Shown: positions 9,845 to 19,800 of the stretch, piece after piece
How the letters are laid out: every line of letters starts with the position of its first letter
Position numbering within the stretch: position 1 is the first letter of the stretch
Source of the DNA: Myxococcota bacterium
GTDB taxonomy: Bacteria; Myxococcota_A; Bradymonadia; UBA7976; UBA1532
DNA: 58,965 nt
Assembly (NCBI GenBank): GCA_018813065.1
Contig: JAHJCH010000354.1
Span: 1 to 58,965 of the forward strand
Direction of reading: 5' to 3'
The notes under the pieces: generated by a model
Told to the model about the DNA's origin: nothing
Database searches by the model: none
The model's input: only the letters and a program-made list of their open reading frames with translations
Position numbers and translations under genes: made by a program

Positions 9845-12133
9845 ATGCTCACGCCCGCGCAGCGCGCCATGATTGAGGCGGAGGAGGCCCTGCTCCTCCA
9901 TGTCCAGACCGCCCTCGCCAAGCAGGCCACCGCGCGCTCATCGCGCGGCAACCTTGATCAAGACCTCGTGGCGCTGCGCGATCAGATCGCGGAAGAGCGG
10001 GCCGAGGATCACGCCATGCTCGTTGAGCATATGATGCGCCTCGCCGCGCTGCGCAAGACGCAAGATCGCCCCCTCGATCTCCCTGTTGAACCTCACAACC
10101 CCTACTTCGCCCACCTCCAACTTGAGGACACCCACCAGGGCGCGGCGCGCGTGCGCGACATCCTCATTGGCAAGCGCGCCTTTATCGACAATCGGCTTGG
10201 TGTGCAGATCGTGGACTGGCGCAACGCCCCCATCAGCCGCGTCTTTTACTGCTATGGCGAGGGGGAGGCCTATGAGGAGCGCTTCGCCGAGGTGACGCAG
10301 GCGGGGCGCGTGGTGGCGCGGCGCACGTTGACGATCGAGGAGGGCGCGCTGCGGCGCATCCGCAGCGGCGAGGCGCTCTTAGTCAAGCGCGACGGCGACT
10401 GGACGCTCAATGATCTAGAGCACAGCCGCCTCGCTGGGGGGGTTGGCAAGGCCACACGCGCGCCCGAGCGCAGCCTCGGCGGCAAGCCCGATCAGCGGCT
10501 CCCTGAGATCACCGCCCTCATCGATCCTGAGCAGTTCAACGTCATCAGCAGCCCCCGCTCGGGCCTGGTGATCATCCGCGGCGGCGCGGGCACGGGCAAG
10601 ACCACCATCGCGCTGCACCGCGTCGCCTACCTGCACTTTGAAGATCCCGCCCGCTTCTCTGGGGATCGTGTGTTGGTGATCACCCCTGGCGACGCGCTGC
10701 GCCGCTATGTGGCCCGCGTGCTGCCCGCCCTTGATGTGCGCGGCGTACCCATCGCCACCTTCCCTGACTGGGCGCACACCACCCTCAAGCGCGTCTTGCC
10801 CGAGCTGCGCAAGCGCCCGCTGACCGATGAGACGCCCAGCGGCGCCCAGCGCCTCAAGCGCCACCCCGCCTTCCTCCAGATATTGGAGCAGGCGGTCCGC
10901 GACGAGGCCCGCGCCTTCGATGAGGCCATGGAGGAGGCGGGCGGCGCGCCGCTGCTGGAGGCCTGGGTGCGGCGGCGTAACCTCGCGCCTGTCCAGCGTG
11001 TGCAGGCGATCCGTCGCTGGCTGGAGGGGCCGATCCGCAAGCAGCTGGCGGCGCGGATGCTGGAGATCCAACGCCTCCTGCGCAGCGCCGAGGAGCTGCT
11101 GGGGGATGTCTTTGAGACCTGGTCGGGCATACTGACGGATCGCGTCCACCTCGCTGGCGCTTTGGCGCAGGCGGGCGTCACTTATTACGAATGGGAGCTG
11201 GATCAGCTGGTGAGCGTGGTGGCGCAGCAGGCCGATGAGCCCCCCGACTTTCGCCACCTCGACGCGGATCGACGCCAAGGGATCGACGGCCGCGCGTTGG
11301 ACGAGGGCGAGCTACAAGGGCGCTTGGACGTGGACGATCTGGCCATGCTCCTGCGGCTGGTGCAGCTCAAACATGGCCGCTTGATATCAGGCTCCAAGCC
11401 CATCAGCTATGAGCACGTCGTCGTCGATGAGGCGCAGGACCTCTCGCCGCTGAGCCTCAAGGTGCTCATCGACGCGGCCACGCCGGGCAGCCCTGTGACC
11501 TTGGCCGGGGACACAGCGCAGCGCGTGGTGCTCGACAACGGCTTTGCCTCATGGAGCGAGCTGATCAGCGTGCTGAAGATCAAAGCCCATATCCTGCCGC
11601 CGTTGGCGATCAGCTATCGCTCCACGCAGCAGGTGATGCAGCTGGCGCGGCACGCCTTGGGGGATCTCGCCACCGAGGGGGCGCCGCGTGACGCGCGGGA
11701 GGGCGCGCCGGTGGAGCTGATGCGCTTTGAGGACGAGGGGGAGGCGGTCCTCTTCCTCGCCGACGCCCTGCGCAGCCTGCGCCAGCGGGAGCGCCGCGCC
11801 ACGGTGGCGCTCGTGGCGCGCACGCCGATGATGGCCGATCTGTACTACGAGGGGCTCAAGCGCGCCGAGATCTCCAGCCTGCGCCGCGTCCGCGATCAAG
11901 AGTTTGAGTTCACGCCGGGGATTGATCTGACGGATGTCTATCAGATCAAGGGCTTGGAGTATGACTACGTGGTGATCCTCGACGCGACGGCGGCGGCCTA
12001 CCCGGAGACGGTGGAGGCGCGGCACCTCTTCCACGTCGCGGCGACCCGCGCGGCGCATCAGCTGTGGCTCATCGCCGCCGGGGCGCCCTCCCCGCTCTTG
12101 CCGCCGGCGTTGGTCGAGGCGGCCTCACGCTGA
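9845..12133 (+). CDS. HelD-like superfamily 1 helicase
   Basis: N-terminal coiled coil, PYFAHLQ, GGAGTGKTTIALHRVAYL, VDEAQDLSPLSL, LTDVYQIKGLEYDYVVILDA. Confidence 0.85.
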   Translation: MLTPAQRAMIEAEEALLLHVQTALAKQATARSSRGNLDQDLVALRDQIAEERAEDHAMLVEHMMRLAALRKTQDRPLDLPVEPHNPYFAHLQLEDTHQGAARVRDILIGKRAFIDNRLGVQIVDWRNAPISRVFYCYGEGEAYEERFAEVTQAGRVVARRTLTIEEGALRRIRSGEALLVKRDGDWTLNDLEHSRLAGGVGKATRAPERSLGGKPDQRLPEITALIDPEQFNVISSPRSGLVIIRGGAGTGKTTIALHRVAYLHFEDPARFSGDRVLVITPGDALRRYVARVLPALDVRGVPIATFPDWAHTTLKRVLPELRKRPLTDETPSGAQRLKRHPAFLQILEQAVRDEARAFDEAMEEAGGAPLLEAWVRRRNLAPVQRVQAIRRWLEGPIRKQLAARMLEIQRLLRSAEELLGDVFETWSGILTDRVHLAGALAQAGVTYYEWELDQLVSVVAQQADEPPDFRHLDADRRQGIDGRALDEGELQGRLDVDDLAMLLRLVQLKHGRLISGSKPISYEHVVVDEAQDLSPLSLKVLIDAATPGSPVTLAGDTAQRVVLDNGFASWSELISVLKIKAHILPPLAISYRSTQQVMQLARHALGDLATEGAPRDAREGAPVELMRFEDEGEAVLFLADALRSLRQRERRATVALVARTPMMADLYYEGLKRAEISSLRRVRDQEFEFTPGIDLTDVYQIKGLEYDYVVILDATAAAYPETVEARHLFHVAATRAAHQLWLIAAGAPSPLLPPALVEAASR

Positions 12134-12141
12134 GCGCAGGG

Positions 12142-12426
12142 TTAAGGCTCGGGCTGGACCTCGGGCTCGGGCTTGACCTCAGGCTCGGGCTGGGCCTCGG
12201 GCTCGGGCTGGGCCTCGGGCTCGGGCTTGACCTCAGGCTTGACCTCGGGCTCAGGCTTGACCTCGGGCTTGACCTCGGGCTTCTTCTCCTTGATCTGCTC
12301 GCTGAAGAGGCCACGCCGGGGCGCCGAGGGCTCCTCATCGGGGCTGGTCTGCATGTAGAAATACCAGCCACCGAGGGCGAGGGCGAGGGCCGCGCCGCAG
12401 GCGGCGATGATGTTGACGGGCTTCAT
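12142..12426 (-). CDS. Short membrane-anchored Pro-Glu-Val-Lys repeat protein
   Basis: One N-terminal TM segment then (KPEVKPEPEVQPEPEA)-type repeats to the C-terminus. Confidence 0.55.
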   Translation of the reverse strand: MKPVNIIAACGAALALALGGWYFYMQTSPDEEPSAPRRGLFSEQIKEKKPEVKPEVKPEPEVKPEVKPEPEAQPEPEAQPEPEVKPEPEVQPEP

Positions 12427-12540
12427 ATAAGCGCCTCCCTGAGATCTGCTTTGGCTTTTGTAGCGCGTCGGGGAGGGCCTGACTAGGCTTAGACCGCGTG
12501 GCGGGTGCGTGCGCGTGAGATTGCGCTGCTGACGGCGGCC

Positions 12541-13923
12541 TTAGGCTTTGCCCAAGACCTCAAGCACATCATCGACGCCGGTGAACTTCATGCGCGGCGT
12601 GCCGCGTCGGCGCCCACGACGCGTCTCCAGCTCATCAAGGGCCTTCCAATCCGAGAAGGTGATCTGACCGCTGTTGCGCCTCTCCAAGAGCCCCTTGATC
12701 TCATCGAGGGGTGGCAGCGCGCGATGAGGCAGCCCTTGAAGATCCGCCTTCATCAGCTCGACGACCTCGGCGGAGGCCTTACGGTGGAGGCCGATCTGGC
12801 CCTGAGGGCCGGTCTTGGCCCAGCCCACGACGTACATATCACCGACGAACTGCGCCCCCTCGACGACGCGGCCCTCTTGATTGGCGATGGTCCGCCGTTG
12901 AAGGTCAAAGGGCACGCCCTCGATGGGCTGACCCTGGAAGCCGATGGCCGTGATCATCATCTGCGCGTCGATGATCTCCGTCTCGCCGGTCAGCTCAACA
13001 TCCAAGCGCTCGCCTTTATCGACGTTGCGCGTCTTCTCCACGCGCAGGCCCTTGATGCAGTTCTCCTCATCGATGAGGACCTCGCGCGCGTCGCGGAAGA
13101 AGCGAAACTCCACCACCCGCGCCGTGTCGCCGTCCTGGCGCGCCGCCCAGCCCTCGAAGAGCTGGAGGTTCTTCTTGGTGGCGGGGTTATGCGTGCGCGC
13201 CATAAAGGCCTCGGTGACTTCATCGAGGACCAGATCGGCGGGATCGATCTGGATGGCCACGTCGCCGAGCTTGCCCATCTCGCCCAGCTCGCGGGGCGTG
13301 TAGGCCACCTGCGCGGGGCCTTGACGGCCCAGGACGATGACGCGCTTGATCGTGCTCAGCTCCAAGATATCGAGGGCGTGCTCGGCGATATCGGTGCCCA
13401 GCAGATCCTCGAACTTATGCGCCAGCATCCGGGTGACATCGCCGGAGACGTTGCCGTTGCCGACGACGACGACCGTCTCGACCTCGTTGAGATCGAACTT
13501 GAAGTGACGGTAGTCGGGGTGACCGTTATACCAGCCGACGAAGACGCGGGAGGGGGCGCAGCGGACGGCGCCCTCATTGGGGATCCCCAGGCGACGATCG
13601 CCCTCATTACCCACCGCGAACACGATCTGATCGTAGCGCGCGCGCAGCTCAGCGACGCTGATGTCCTTGCCCACCTCGACGTTGCCGAAGAAGCGAAAGC
13701 GATCGACCTCGACGGCCTTCTCATAGATCCGCGTGATCTGCTTAACGGACTGGTGATCGGGCGCCACCCCGCTGCGGACAAGGCCATAGGGCGTGGGGAG
13801 GCGCTCAAACATATCAACATAGGTCTCGATGTCGCTCTTGAGCAGCGCCTCGGCGGCGAAGAAGCCGGCGGGGCCCGATCCCACAATCGCCACGCGCAGT
13901 GGCCGATCTATTCCTGGTTGCAT
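12541..13923 (-). CDS. FAD-dependent ferredoxin-NADP+ reductase, adrenodoxin reductase/FprA type
   Basis: VAIVGSGPAGFFAAEALL, PTPYGLVRSGVAPDH, VVGNGNVSGDVTRML, YVVGWAKTGPQGQIG. Confidence 0.88.
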   Translation of the reverse strand: MQPGIDRPLRVAIVGSGPAGFFAAEALLKSDIETYVDMFERLPTPYGLVRSGVAPDHQSVKQITRIYEKAVEVDRFRFFGNVEVGKDISVAELRARYDQIVFAVGNEGDRRLGIPNEGAVRCAPSRVFVGWYNGHPDYRHFKFDLNEVETVVVVGNGNVSGDVTRMLAHKFEDLLGTDIAEHALDILELSTIKRVIVLGRQGPAQVAYTPRELGEMGKLGDVAIQIDPADLVLDEVTEAFMARTHNPATKKNLQLFEGWAARQDGDTARVVEFRFFRDAREVLIDEENCIKGLRVEKTRNVDKGERLDVELTGETEIIDAQMMITAIGFQGQPIEGVPFDLQRRTIANQEGRVVEGAQFVGDMYVVGWAKTGPQGQIGLHRKASAEVVELMKADLQGLPHRALPPLDEIKGLLERRNSGQITFSDWKALDELETRRGRRRGTPRMKFTGVDDVLEVLGKA

Positions 13924-14117
13924 ACACCCCTCTTCGTCTCTTGAAGCGGCCCTGAAATAAAGCAATTTGCGAGCAAAGGCAAACCGCGTGTTGCACTATG
14001 GATGCGCCAGCGCGGCTTTCGTCTCCGCCGCGCATCCAAACTTGGCGGGGCCTGCGCCGCCGCCGTGACCGAAGATGATCCGCAGCCCTGGATTCTCTCC
14101 TGAAAGGAGCGTCACCG

Positions 14118-14609
14118 ATGCACCGCGCGCGTAAGTCTGCGCTGGACCGCCTCAAGGCGAGCGAAGCGCGAGCCGTCTTAACCCGCCTCCTCTCCCTCTA
14201 CCCCGATCTGATCAGCGCCGCCGAGCGCGCCGCCGAGGAGCTGCTGGCCGAGGTCGATCACCTCAGCGTCGCCGACCGGGTCGTTCGCGCGCTCAAGCCG
14301 CTGGGGGGCGGCGATGAGGCCACGCGCTGGCGGGCCATCGAGGCGGCCTTATCGCCCTTTATGGAGGACGCCCAGCGCCGACGTGATCTGAGCCTGAGGG
14401 AGCCCGCCGAGGAGATCGAGCAGGGGATCTTGCTGGGGCTCTACCGCCTCAAGGACGATCGCGAGGGGCCGATGCGAGGCGCGCCGACCTTAGCGCGGGA
14501 GTTGGCGGAGTGGGTGGTCGAGCGTGGACAAGAGCGGGGGGCGACGCCGCCCTCTGAGGGCTTCCTCAAGGGCCGCACGCCGGAGTGGGCGGGGCTCCTG
14601 GGCGGCTAA
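14118..14609 (+). CDS. Hypothetical protein, alpha-helical
   Basis: Intact 163-aa ORF with upstream GAAAGGAG; no domain recognised. Confidence 0.6.
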   Translation: MHRARKSALDRLKASEARAVLTRLLSLYPDLISAAERAAEELLAEVDHLSVADRVVRALKPLGGGDEATRWRAIEAALSPFMEDAQRRRDLSLREPAEEIEQGILLGLYRLKDDREGPMRGAPTLARELAEWVVERGQERGATPPSEGFLKGRTPEWAGLLGG

Positions 14610-14624
14610 GCCGTCTCAGTCATT

Positions 14625-15593
14625 TCAGTCGAGGGGCGGCGTCTCCACGCCCTGACTGAGCAAGACCTTCTGCCCGACCAGCTTTTGAATCCCGTCGATC
14701 CGCTGCGTGACCTCCAAGACACCCAGGTACTTCCCCTCGCGATCGCGCACGGGGAAGTAGCGGATCAGCACCTTACGGCCCATAAAATCGATCCAGAAAT
14801 CGGCGTTCTCCAGGGTGCCCTCGCGAAAGCCCTTGACGATCTCCATCACGCGGTCAACGCTGCGCTCGGGGTGGCATTTTTGGACCTTGCGACCCACGAC
14901 AGAGCGCGTACGGGCGAAGATTTTCTCCTTATCGAGGCGGTTGAAGTAGGCGAGGGTGTTCTTGTCATCGACGAACGTCACCTCGACGGGCAGCGCCTCC
15001 ATCAAGGCATCGATCTGCGCATAGCTGAGGCGCTCGATCAAGCGCAGGCGCGCGCCGCCCTCCAGCTCATCGACCATGGCCTGAAAGTGCCCCCAGGCGT
15101 CCTCGCCGTAGCTCTCGGCGTTGAGGCGCTCAAAGCCCACCAAGAGCGCCGCGCCGTCCTCCTCGGAGATGACCCGCCGCCCCATCAGATAGAGGACGTC
15201 GTTCTCCTTCCAGATGTGCTCAGCGCGCACGCGCAGATAGTCCTTACCTGCCTGAATCAGCGCCGCGCGGGTGGCCGCGTCGCCTTGACCCAGCTCCATT
15301 TGGATGCGCGTCAGCAGCGCCCGCTCGGTCTGATGCTCGGCCAACATCACGGCGATGGGGCCGCCGTGGCGGGGGATGCCGCGCGACTCCATGAGGGGGA
15401 AGAGGAGCTGCTCCTCTTTCTGGTTGTGCAGCTTATCGCCGAACTCCAAGAGGAAATCGACGGCGCGGGCCAGGCGCGTGGCGTCCTCCTGATGGGCCGT
15501 CGCCTTGCCCAGCTCATCCTCCAAGACGGCCATCGCCCGCTCGATCAGCTCATGCTCGGCGACGAGGTAGGTATCCCAGCGTGTGTGCTCCAT
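14625..15593 (-). CDS. Hemerythrin-like (HHE) plus PAS/DUF438-type protein
   Basis: HELIERAMAVLEDELG...HNQKEEQLLFPLMESRGIPRHGGPIAVMLAEH; C-terminal PAS VTFVDDKNTLAYFNRLDKEKIFARTRSVVGRKVQKCHPERSVDRV. Confidence 0.8.
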   Translation of the reverse strand: MEHTRWDTYLVAEHELIERAMAVLEDELGKATAHQEDATRLARAVDFLLEFGDKLHNQKEEQLLFPLMESRGIPRHGGPIAVMLAEHQTERALLTRIQMELGQGDAATRAALIQAGKDYLRVRAEHIWKENDVLYLMGRRVISEEDGAALLVGFERLNAESYGEDAWGHFQAMVDELEGGARLRLIERLSYAQIDALMEALPVEVTFVDDKNTLAYFNRLDKEKIFARTRSVVGRKVQKCHPERSVDRVMEIVKGFREGTLENADFWIDFMGRKVLIRYFPVRDREGKYLGVLEVTQRIDGIQKLVGQKVLLSQGVETPPLD

Positions 15594-15729
15594 GAGGGCT
15601 CCTTCTTGATTCAGCGCCCAGAGGATAGCCCTGGGCTGTGGCGGATCGTTGATCTGGCTCAAAGCCGCGCAAAAAAATCCCCCGCGACGCGGCGAGGGGA
15701 TGTCCGAGGGGGGGCGTTGAGGAGGAGAG

Positions 15730-16737
15730 ATGAACACGCCGCGAGATCACCACGCCCTCACCCCGCCGCTGATCGGCGACTCTTCAGCGATGATCGAATT
15801 GAGGTCACGCATCCTCCGCTATGGCCGCGCCCAAGGCGCGATCCTGCTCCAAGGCGAGACGGGCTCGGGCAAGGAGCTGTGCGCGCGTCACCTCCACGAA
15901 GCGGCGGGCCGCGAGGGGCGCTTTATCCCCGTCAACTGTGGCGCGCTGCCTCGGGAGCTGATCGAAGCGGAGCTGTTCGGCGCCGAGGAGGGCGCCTTCA
16001 CGGGCGCCAAGGCCCGCGAGGGGCTGATCAGCGCCGCCGACGGCGGCGCGCTGTTCCTTGATGAGATCGGCGAGCTGCCGCTGAGCGCCCAAGCGGTGCT
16101 CCTGCGCGCCTTGGAGTCGGGCGAGGTCTGGCCGGTGGGGGGGCGAGCGCCCAAGCGTGTGCGATTTCGGCTGATCAGCGCCACGCACAGGGATCTCAAT
16201 GAGATGGTCAAGGCGCGGCGCTTCCGCGCGGATCTCTTTCACCGCATCTCGACGCTGATCATCCACATCCCGCCGCTGCGCGCGCGGCGAGAGGACATCC
16301 CCGATCTGGCCCGCGCGTTGATCGGCGACGCCTTTGAGCGCTTCAACCCTCGGGCGCGCAGCGCCTTACAAGCGCGGCCTTGGCCGGGCAACGTCCGTGA
16401 GCTGCACAACGCGCTCTTGAGGGGCTTAGCGGAGAGCGACAGCGACATCTCAGGGCGTCACCTCGCGCCGCCGCTCATCGAGGCGCCGACGCGCGTCGAG
16501 GTGGCGGCGCCTCGTGTCCAGGCGCGGCGTTGTCGCCCGCTCAACGAGGTCTTAACCGAGCATGTCTTGGGGGCGGTTGAGCGCTTCGAGGGCAACGTCC
16601 GCGCGGCGGCGAGGGCCCTCGACGTCAGCCCAGGCACGATCTATCGCTACTTGAGCTTGGATGGGCGCTCAGAGGGGCAGGTCAACGGGCAAGTCAACGG
16701 GCGGGTCAACGGGCAGATCAACAACACACGCCATTAA
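15730..16737 (+). CDS. Sigma-54-dependent transcriptional activator (AAA+ plus Fis-type HTH)
   Basis: GETGSGKELCARHLHEAAGR, FGAEEGAFTGAK, DGGALFLDEIGELP; C-terminal HTH NVRAAARALDVSPGTIYRYL. Confidence 0.92.
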   Translation: MNTPRDHHALTPPLIGDSSAMIELRSRILRYGRAQGAILLQGETGSGKELCARHLHEAAGREGRFIPVNCGALPRELIEAELFGAEEGAFTGAKAREGLISAADGGALFLDEIGELPLSAQAVLLRALESGEVWPVGGRAPKRVRFRLISATHRDLNEMVKARRFRADLFHRISTLIIHIPPLRARREDIPDLARALIGDAFERFNPRARSALQARPWPGNVRELHNALLRGLAESDSDISGRHLAPPLIEAPTRVEVAAPRVQARRCRPLNEVLTEHVLGAVERFEGNVRAAARALDVSPGTIYRYLSLDGRSEGQVNGQVNGRVNGQINNTRH

Positions 16738-16851
16738 GACCGCCGAGGCCGTACGCCTCAGCGCCCCAGCGCTCAAAAAATCGCCCACCGTTGTCCGCCG
16801 CCGCCCCCACCAAGACGTCTCTTTGCTCGAAGCAAACACAGGGAACGACCC

Positions 16852-19800
16852 ATGACCACCCTTGAGACCCTCCGACTTGAGCGGCTCGTCTTTGATCTCC
16901 AGCAAAACAGCGAGAGGTGGCGCCCCGACTTTGACAAGCGCCTCCCCAAAGGGGCCAGCGTCGAGGCGCAGCTTGATCGCCTCCTGCTCGCCTTGGGCCA
17001 GGGCTGCTTGATCACCAACGTGGCGACAGCGCAAAGCAAGGGGAAGCCGCGCTGGCGCGTGCGCCCTGCGGCGGTCATCGAGGGGCTCAATGAGGAGGGG
17101 CTGTCACCAGAGTTGGTGGTTTATGAGGTTCATGGCGCGCTGGCCATCAGCTACATCAAGTGGCTGCGGCGCTTTCCGCCTCGCAAATCAGAGACGCGCT
17201 TGGAGGGCGAGGTTTATCGTCGTGATCGCTCGGGCGTGGGCATGGTCAATGAGGATCTGGCGCGCTTGCGGGCCTTGCCGCCGCGTCTGCTCAAGCAAAA
17301 CGCGCGCGTGGCGCAGTGGCTCAACTTCGTGGCTTGGTTTGATCGGCTGGTGACGGCGAATCGGAAGGTCTGGGCGTATCAATCATGTGAGGTGATGGCC
17401 GTTGAGGCCGCCAAAGAAGCCAAAAACACCACAAAAGACGCCGCAAAAGAAGACAAAGACGCCGCAAAAGACGCCGCAAAAGACGCCGCAAAAGAAGACA
17501 AAGAGGCCGCAAAAGAGGCCGCAAAAGAGGCCGCAAAAGAGGCCGCAAAGCCCCTCCTGATCTTCACCTTCAACAGCCCCTTGCCTGCGGGCGTCGATGG
17601 CGGGGTCGTTGAGTTGGGGGGCAAGGGCCACCTTCGCATAGGCGGCGGTAAATGGCAGAAGGAAGGCAAGGGCGGGCGCCTGATCTTCTCGCGTGGGGCG
17701 GTGGCCAGTAAGGATAGGGCGCGCCTCGAAAACATCCCCCCAACGGGCCAACTCTTGGAGGACATCTCGGGCGATCTGGCCATCATCCGCAGCCAACGCG
17801 ACGCGCTGCAAAGCTTGGCCGAAGATGAGAGCTTTCATCCTGGGCTCGCTGAGGTGCTGCTGGGTGAAGCTCAAGCCTTGGAGACGCCCATCGCCGCGCA
17901 AGTGCAGCGGTTTGAGGACGAACTCAAGCGCAGCGGCTATCGCCTGACGGACGATCAACGCCGCGCGGCGGCGCTGGCCCTGGCGGGCGCCCCCTTGACC
18001 CTGATCCAAGGCCCTCCGGGCACGGGCAAGACGACCACCATCGCGGCCATCATCGCGGCGGCGACGCGGATGGGGCTGCGGGTGCTCCTGGCCTCGCAGA
18101 CGAACCTCGCCGTGGACAATGTGTTGGAGCGCCTCCCCCCAGATCCGGCGATTCGCCCCGCGCGCTTCGCCAGCGAGGACGCGCATGTCTCCGAGGCGGT
18201 GCAGGCCCTCGACGCCAAGGATGTGATTGAGAAACACTGGCTGCCCAAGGTCAAGGGCGCGGCGCTGGAGGTGGAGGCGCGCGAGGCCAAGGACGCGGCG
18301 GCCCTTGAAGAGACGGCGCGGCGCGAGGCGGCGCGGGCCGAGATTGGGCAGCGCGCCGATCAACAACGCGTGGCCTTGGAGGCAGAGTCGGCGCGGCTCA
18401 AGGCCGCCCATGACGCGCGCCGCGTGGCGCAGATCGCGGTTGAGCAAGCAAAGGCGCCTTTAAGCAGAGCGCAGGCGCAGACGGCGGCGGCGGCGGGGCT
18501 GCGCGCCGAGCCCCCGCGTGGGCATTGGCAGGGCTGGGCGGGGCTGGATGAGGTGCAAGCGTGCTTGACGCAGCACGGCGCGACGCCGCCTGACCTGGCG
18601 CGCGTGTTCGTGACGATTGAGGCGGAGCCGATCTTGGCGGGCCTGCGCGCGCATTGCCAGACGCAGGGCGCCCCCGTACTCGACGCCGAGGTGCAGGCGC
18701 TCCAGGCGCAGCGGTTGGCGTTGATGATCGACTTCAGCGACGCGGCGATCGCCGAGATGGCGCGCTTGGGGCGCGAGATCCAGCGACTTCAAGCGAAGCA
18801 AACCGAGTCGGGTTGGGCGCAGGCCACGCGCGCGCTGCGGGGCTTGGCCGAGGATCTCGGCGACACGCCCGCCCTGCGGCGGCTGATGGGGGCCTTGGCG
18901 CCCACGCCCGAGCTGTTGGATGAGATTGAGGCGCTGGCGGCGGCGTTGGCCTCGCTGCGGGCGCGTCGAGCGGAGTTAGGTCGGGCGTTGCGGGCGGCGG
19001 CGCAGGTCGCTTCGGCGCGCTTGGTCGAGGAGACGCGCGGGCTGGAGTGGGCGATGGCGCGGGCGCAGCGCGACACCCAAGAGACAGAAGCGCGGCTGCG
19101 GGCGTGTGAGGATCGGCTGACTCAAGGCCGCGCGGCGTTGACGCGCTTGGTCGAGGGCTGGCGCGCGGTCGGTGGTCAGGGCGAGCCCAGCGGGGCGGCG
19201 GCGCAGGCGCAGGCGCGCGATGACTTGACGCGGGCTCAGGAGGAGGCCGAGTTGGCGCGGCTGCGGCGTTGGATGGCGATCCGCGCCCGCTACATCAAGG
19301 CCCTGGATGAGCCCCCCGCCACGAGCCTCCGTGAGCGGTACTTGGCCACGATCAACGTCATCGGCGCCACCTGCTACATGGCCCATAAGATCGCGGCGGG
19401 GAAGCATAAGAACATCGAGGGCGATCTGGTCGATGGCGGCTTTGACTTGGTGATCATCGACGAGGTGAGCAAGGCCACCGTGCCTGAGATCGTGCAGCCC
19501 GCGCGCTTGGCCAAGCGGCTCGTCTTGGTGGGTGATCCCAATCAGCTCCCGCCCCTCTTTCGTCACCGTGAGTCCAGCTACGCGGAGCTGATCGCCGAGG
19601 GCGCCGTCACCGAGGAGGACTTCGCGCATTATCGGGAGCTAGTGACGGCGGGGCGCTTCGCCGAGCTGTTTCAAGAGGCCCCCGAGGCGATCAAGGCGCG
19701 CTTGACCACGCAGTTCCGCGCTCATCCGCAGATCATGGCGGCGACCAACGTCTTCTATCATGGCAAGCTGGAGGCGGGGCCGGGCACGACGCACAAGAAC

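Noticed and set aside
12505-13944. 479-aa plus-strand ORF opposite the FprA-type reductase
   Set aside because: Antisense shadow of a clearly recognised CDS; composition is typical of GC-rich frame mirror (LDDL/DRA-rich), no domain.
14685-16061. 458-aa ORF spanning the hemerythrin gene antisense and the sigma-54 gene start
   Set aside because: Overlaps two well-supported CDSs in wrong frame; no recognisable domain.
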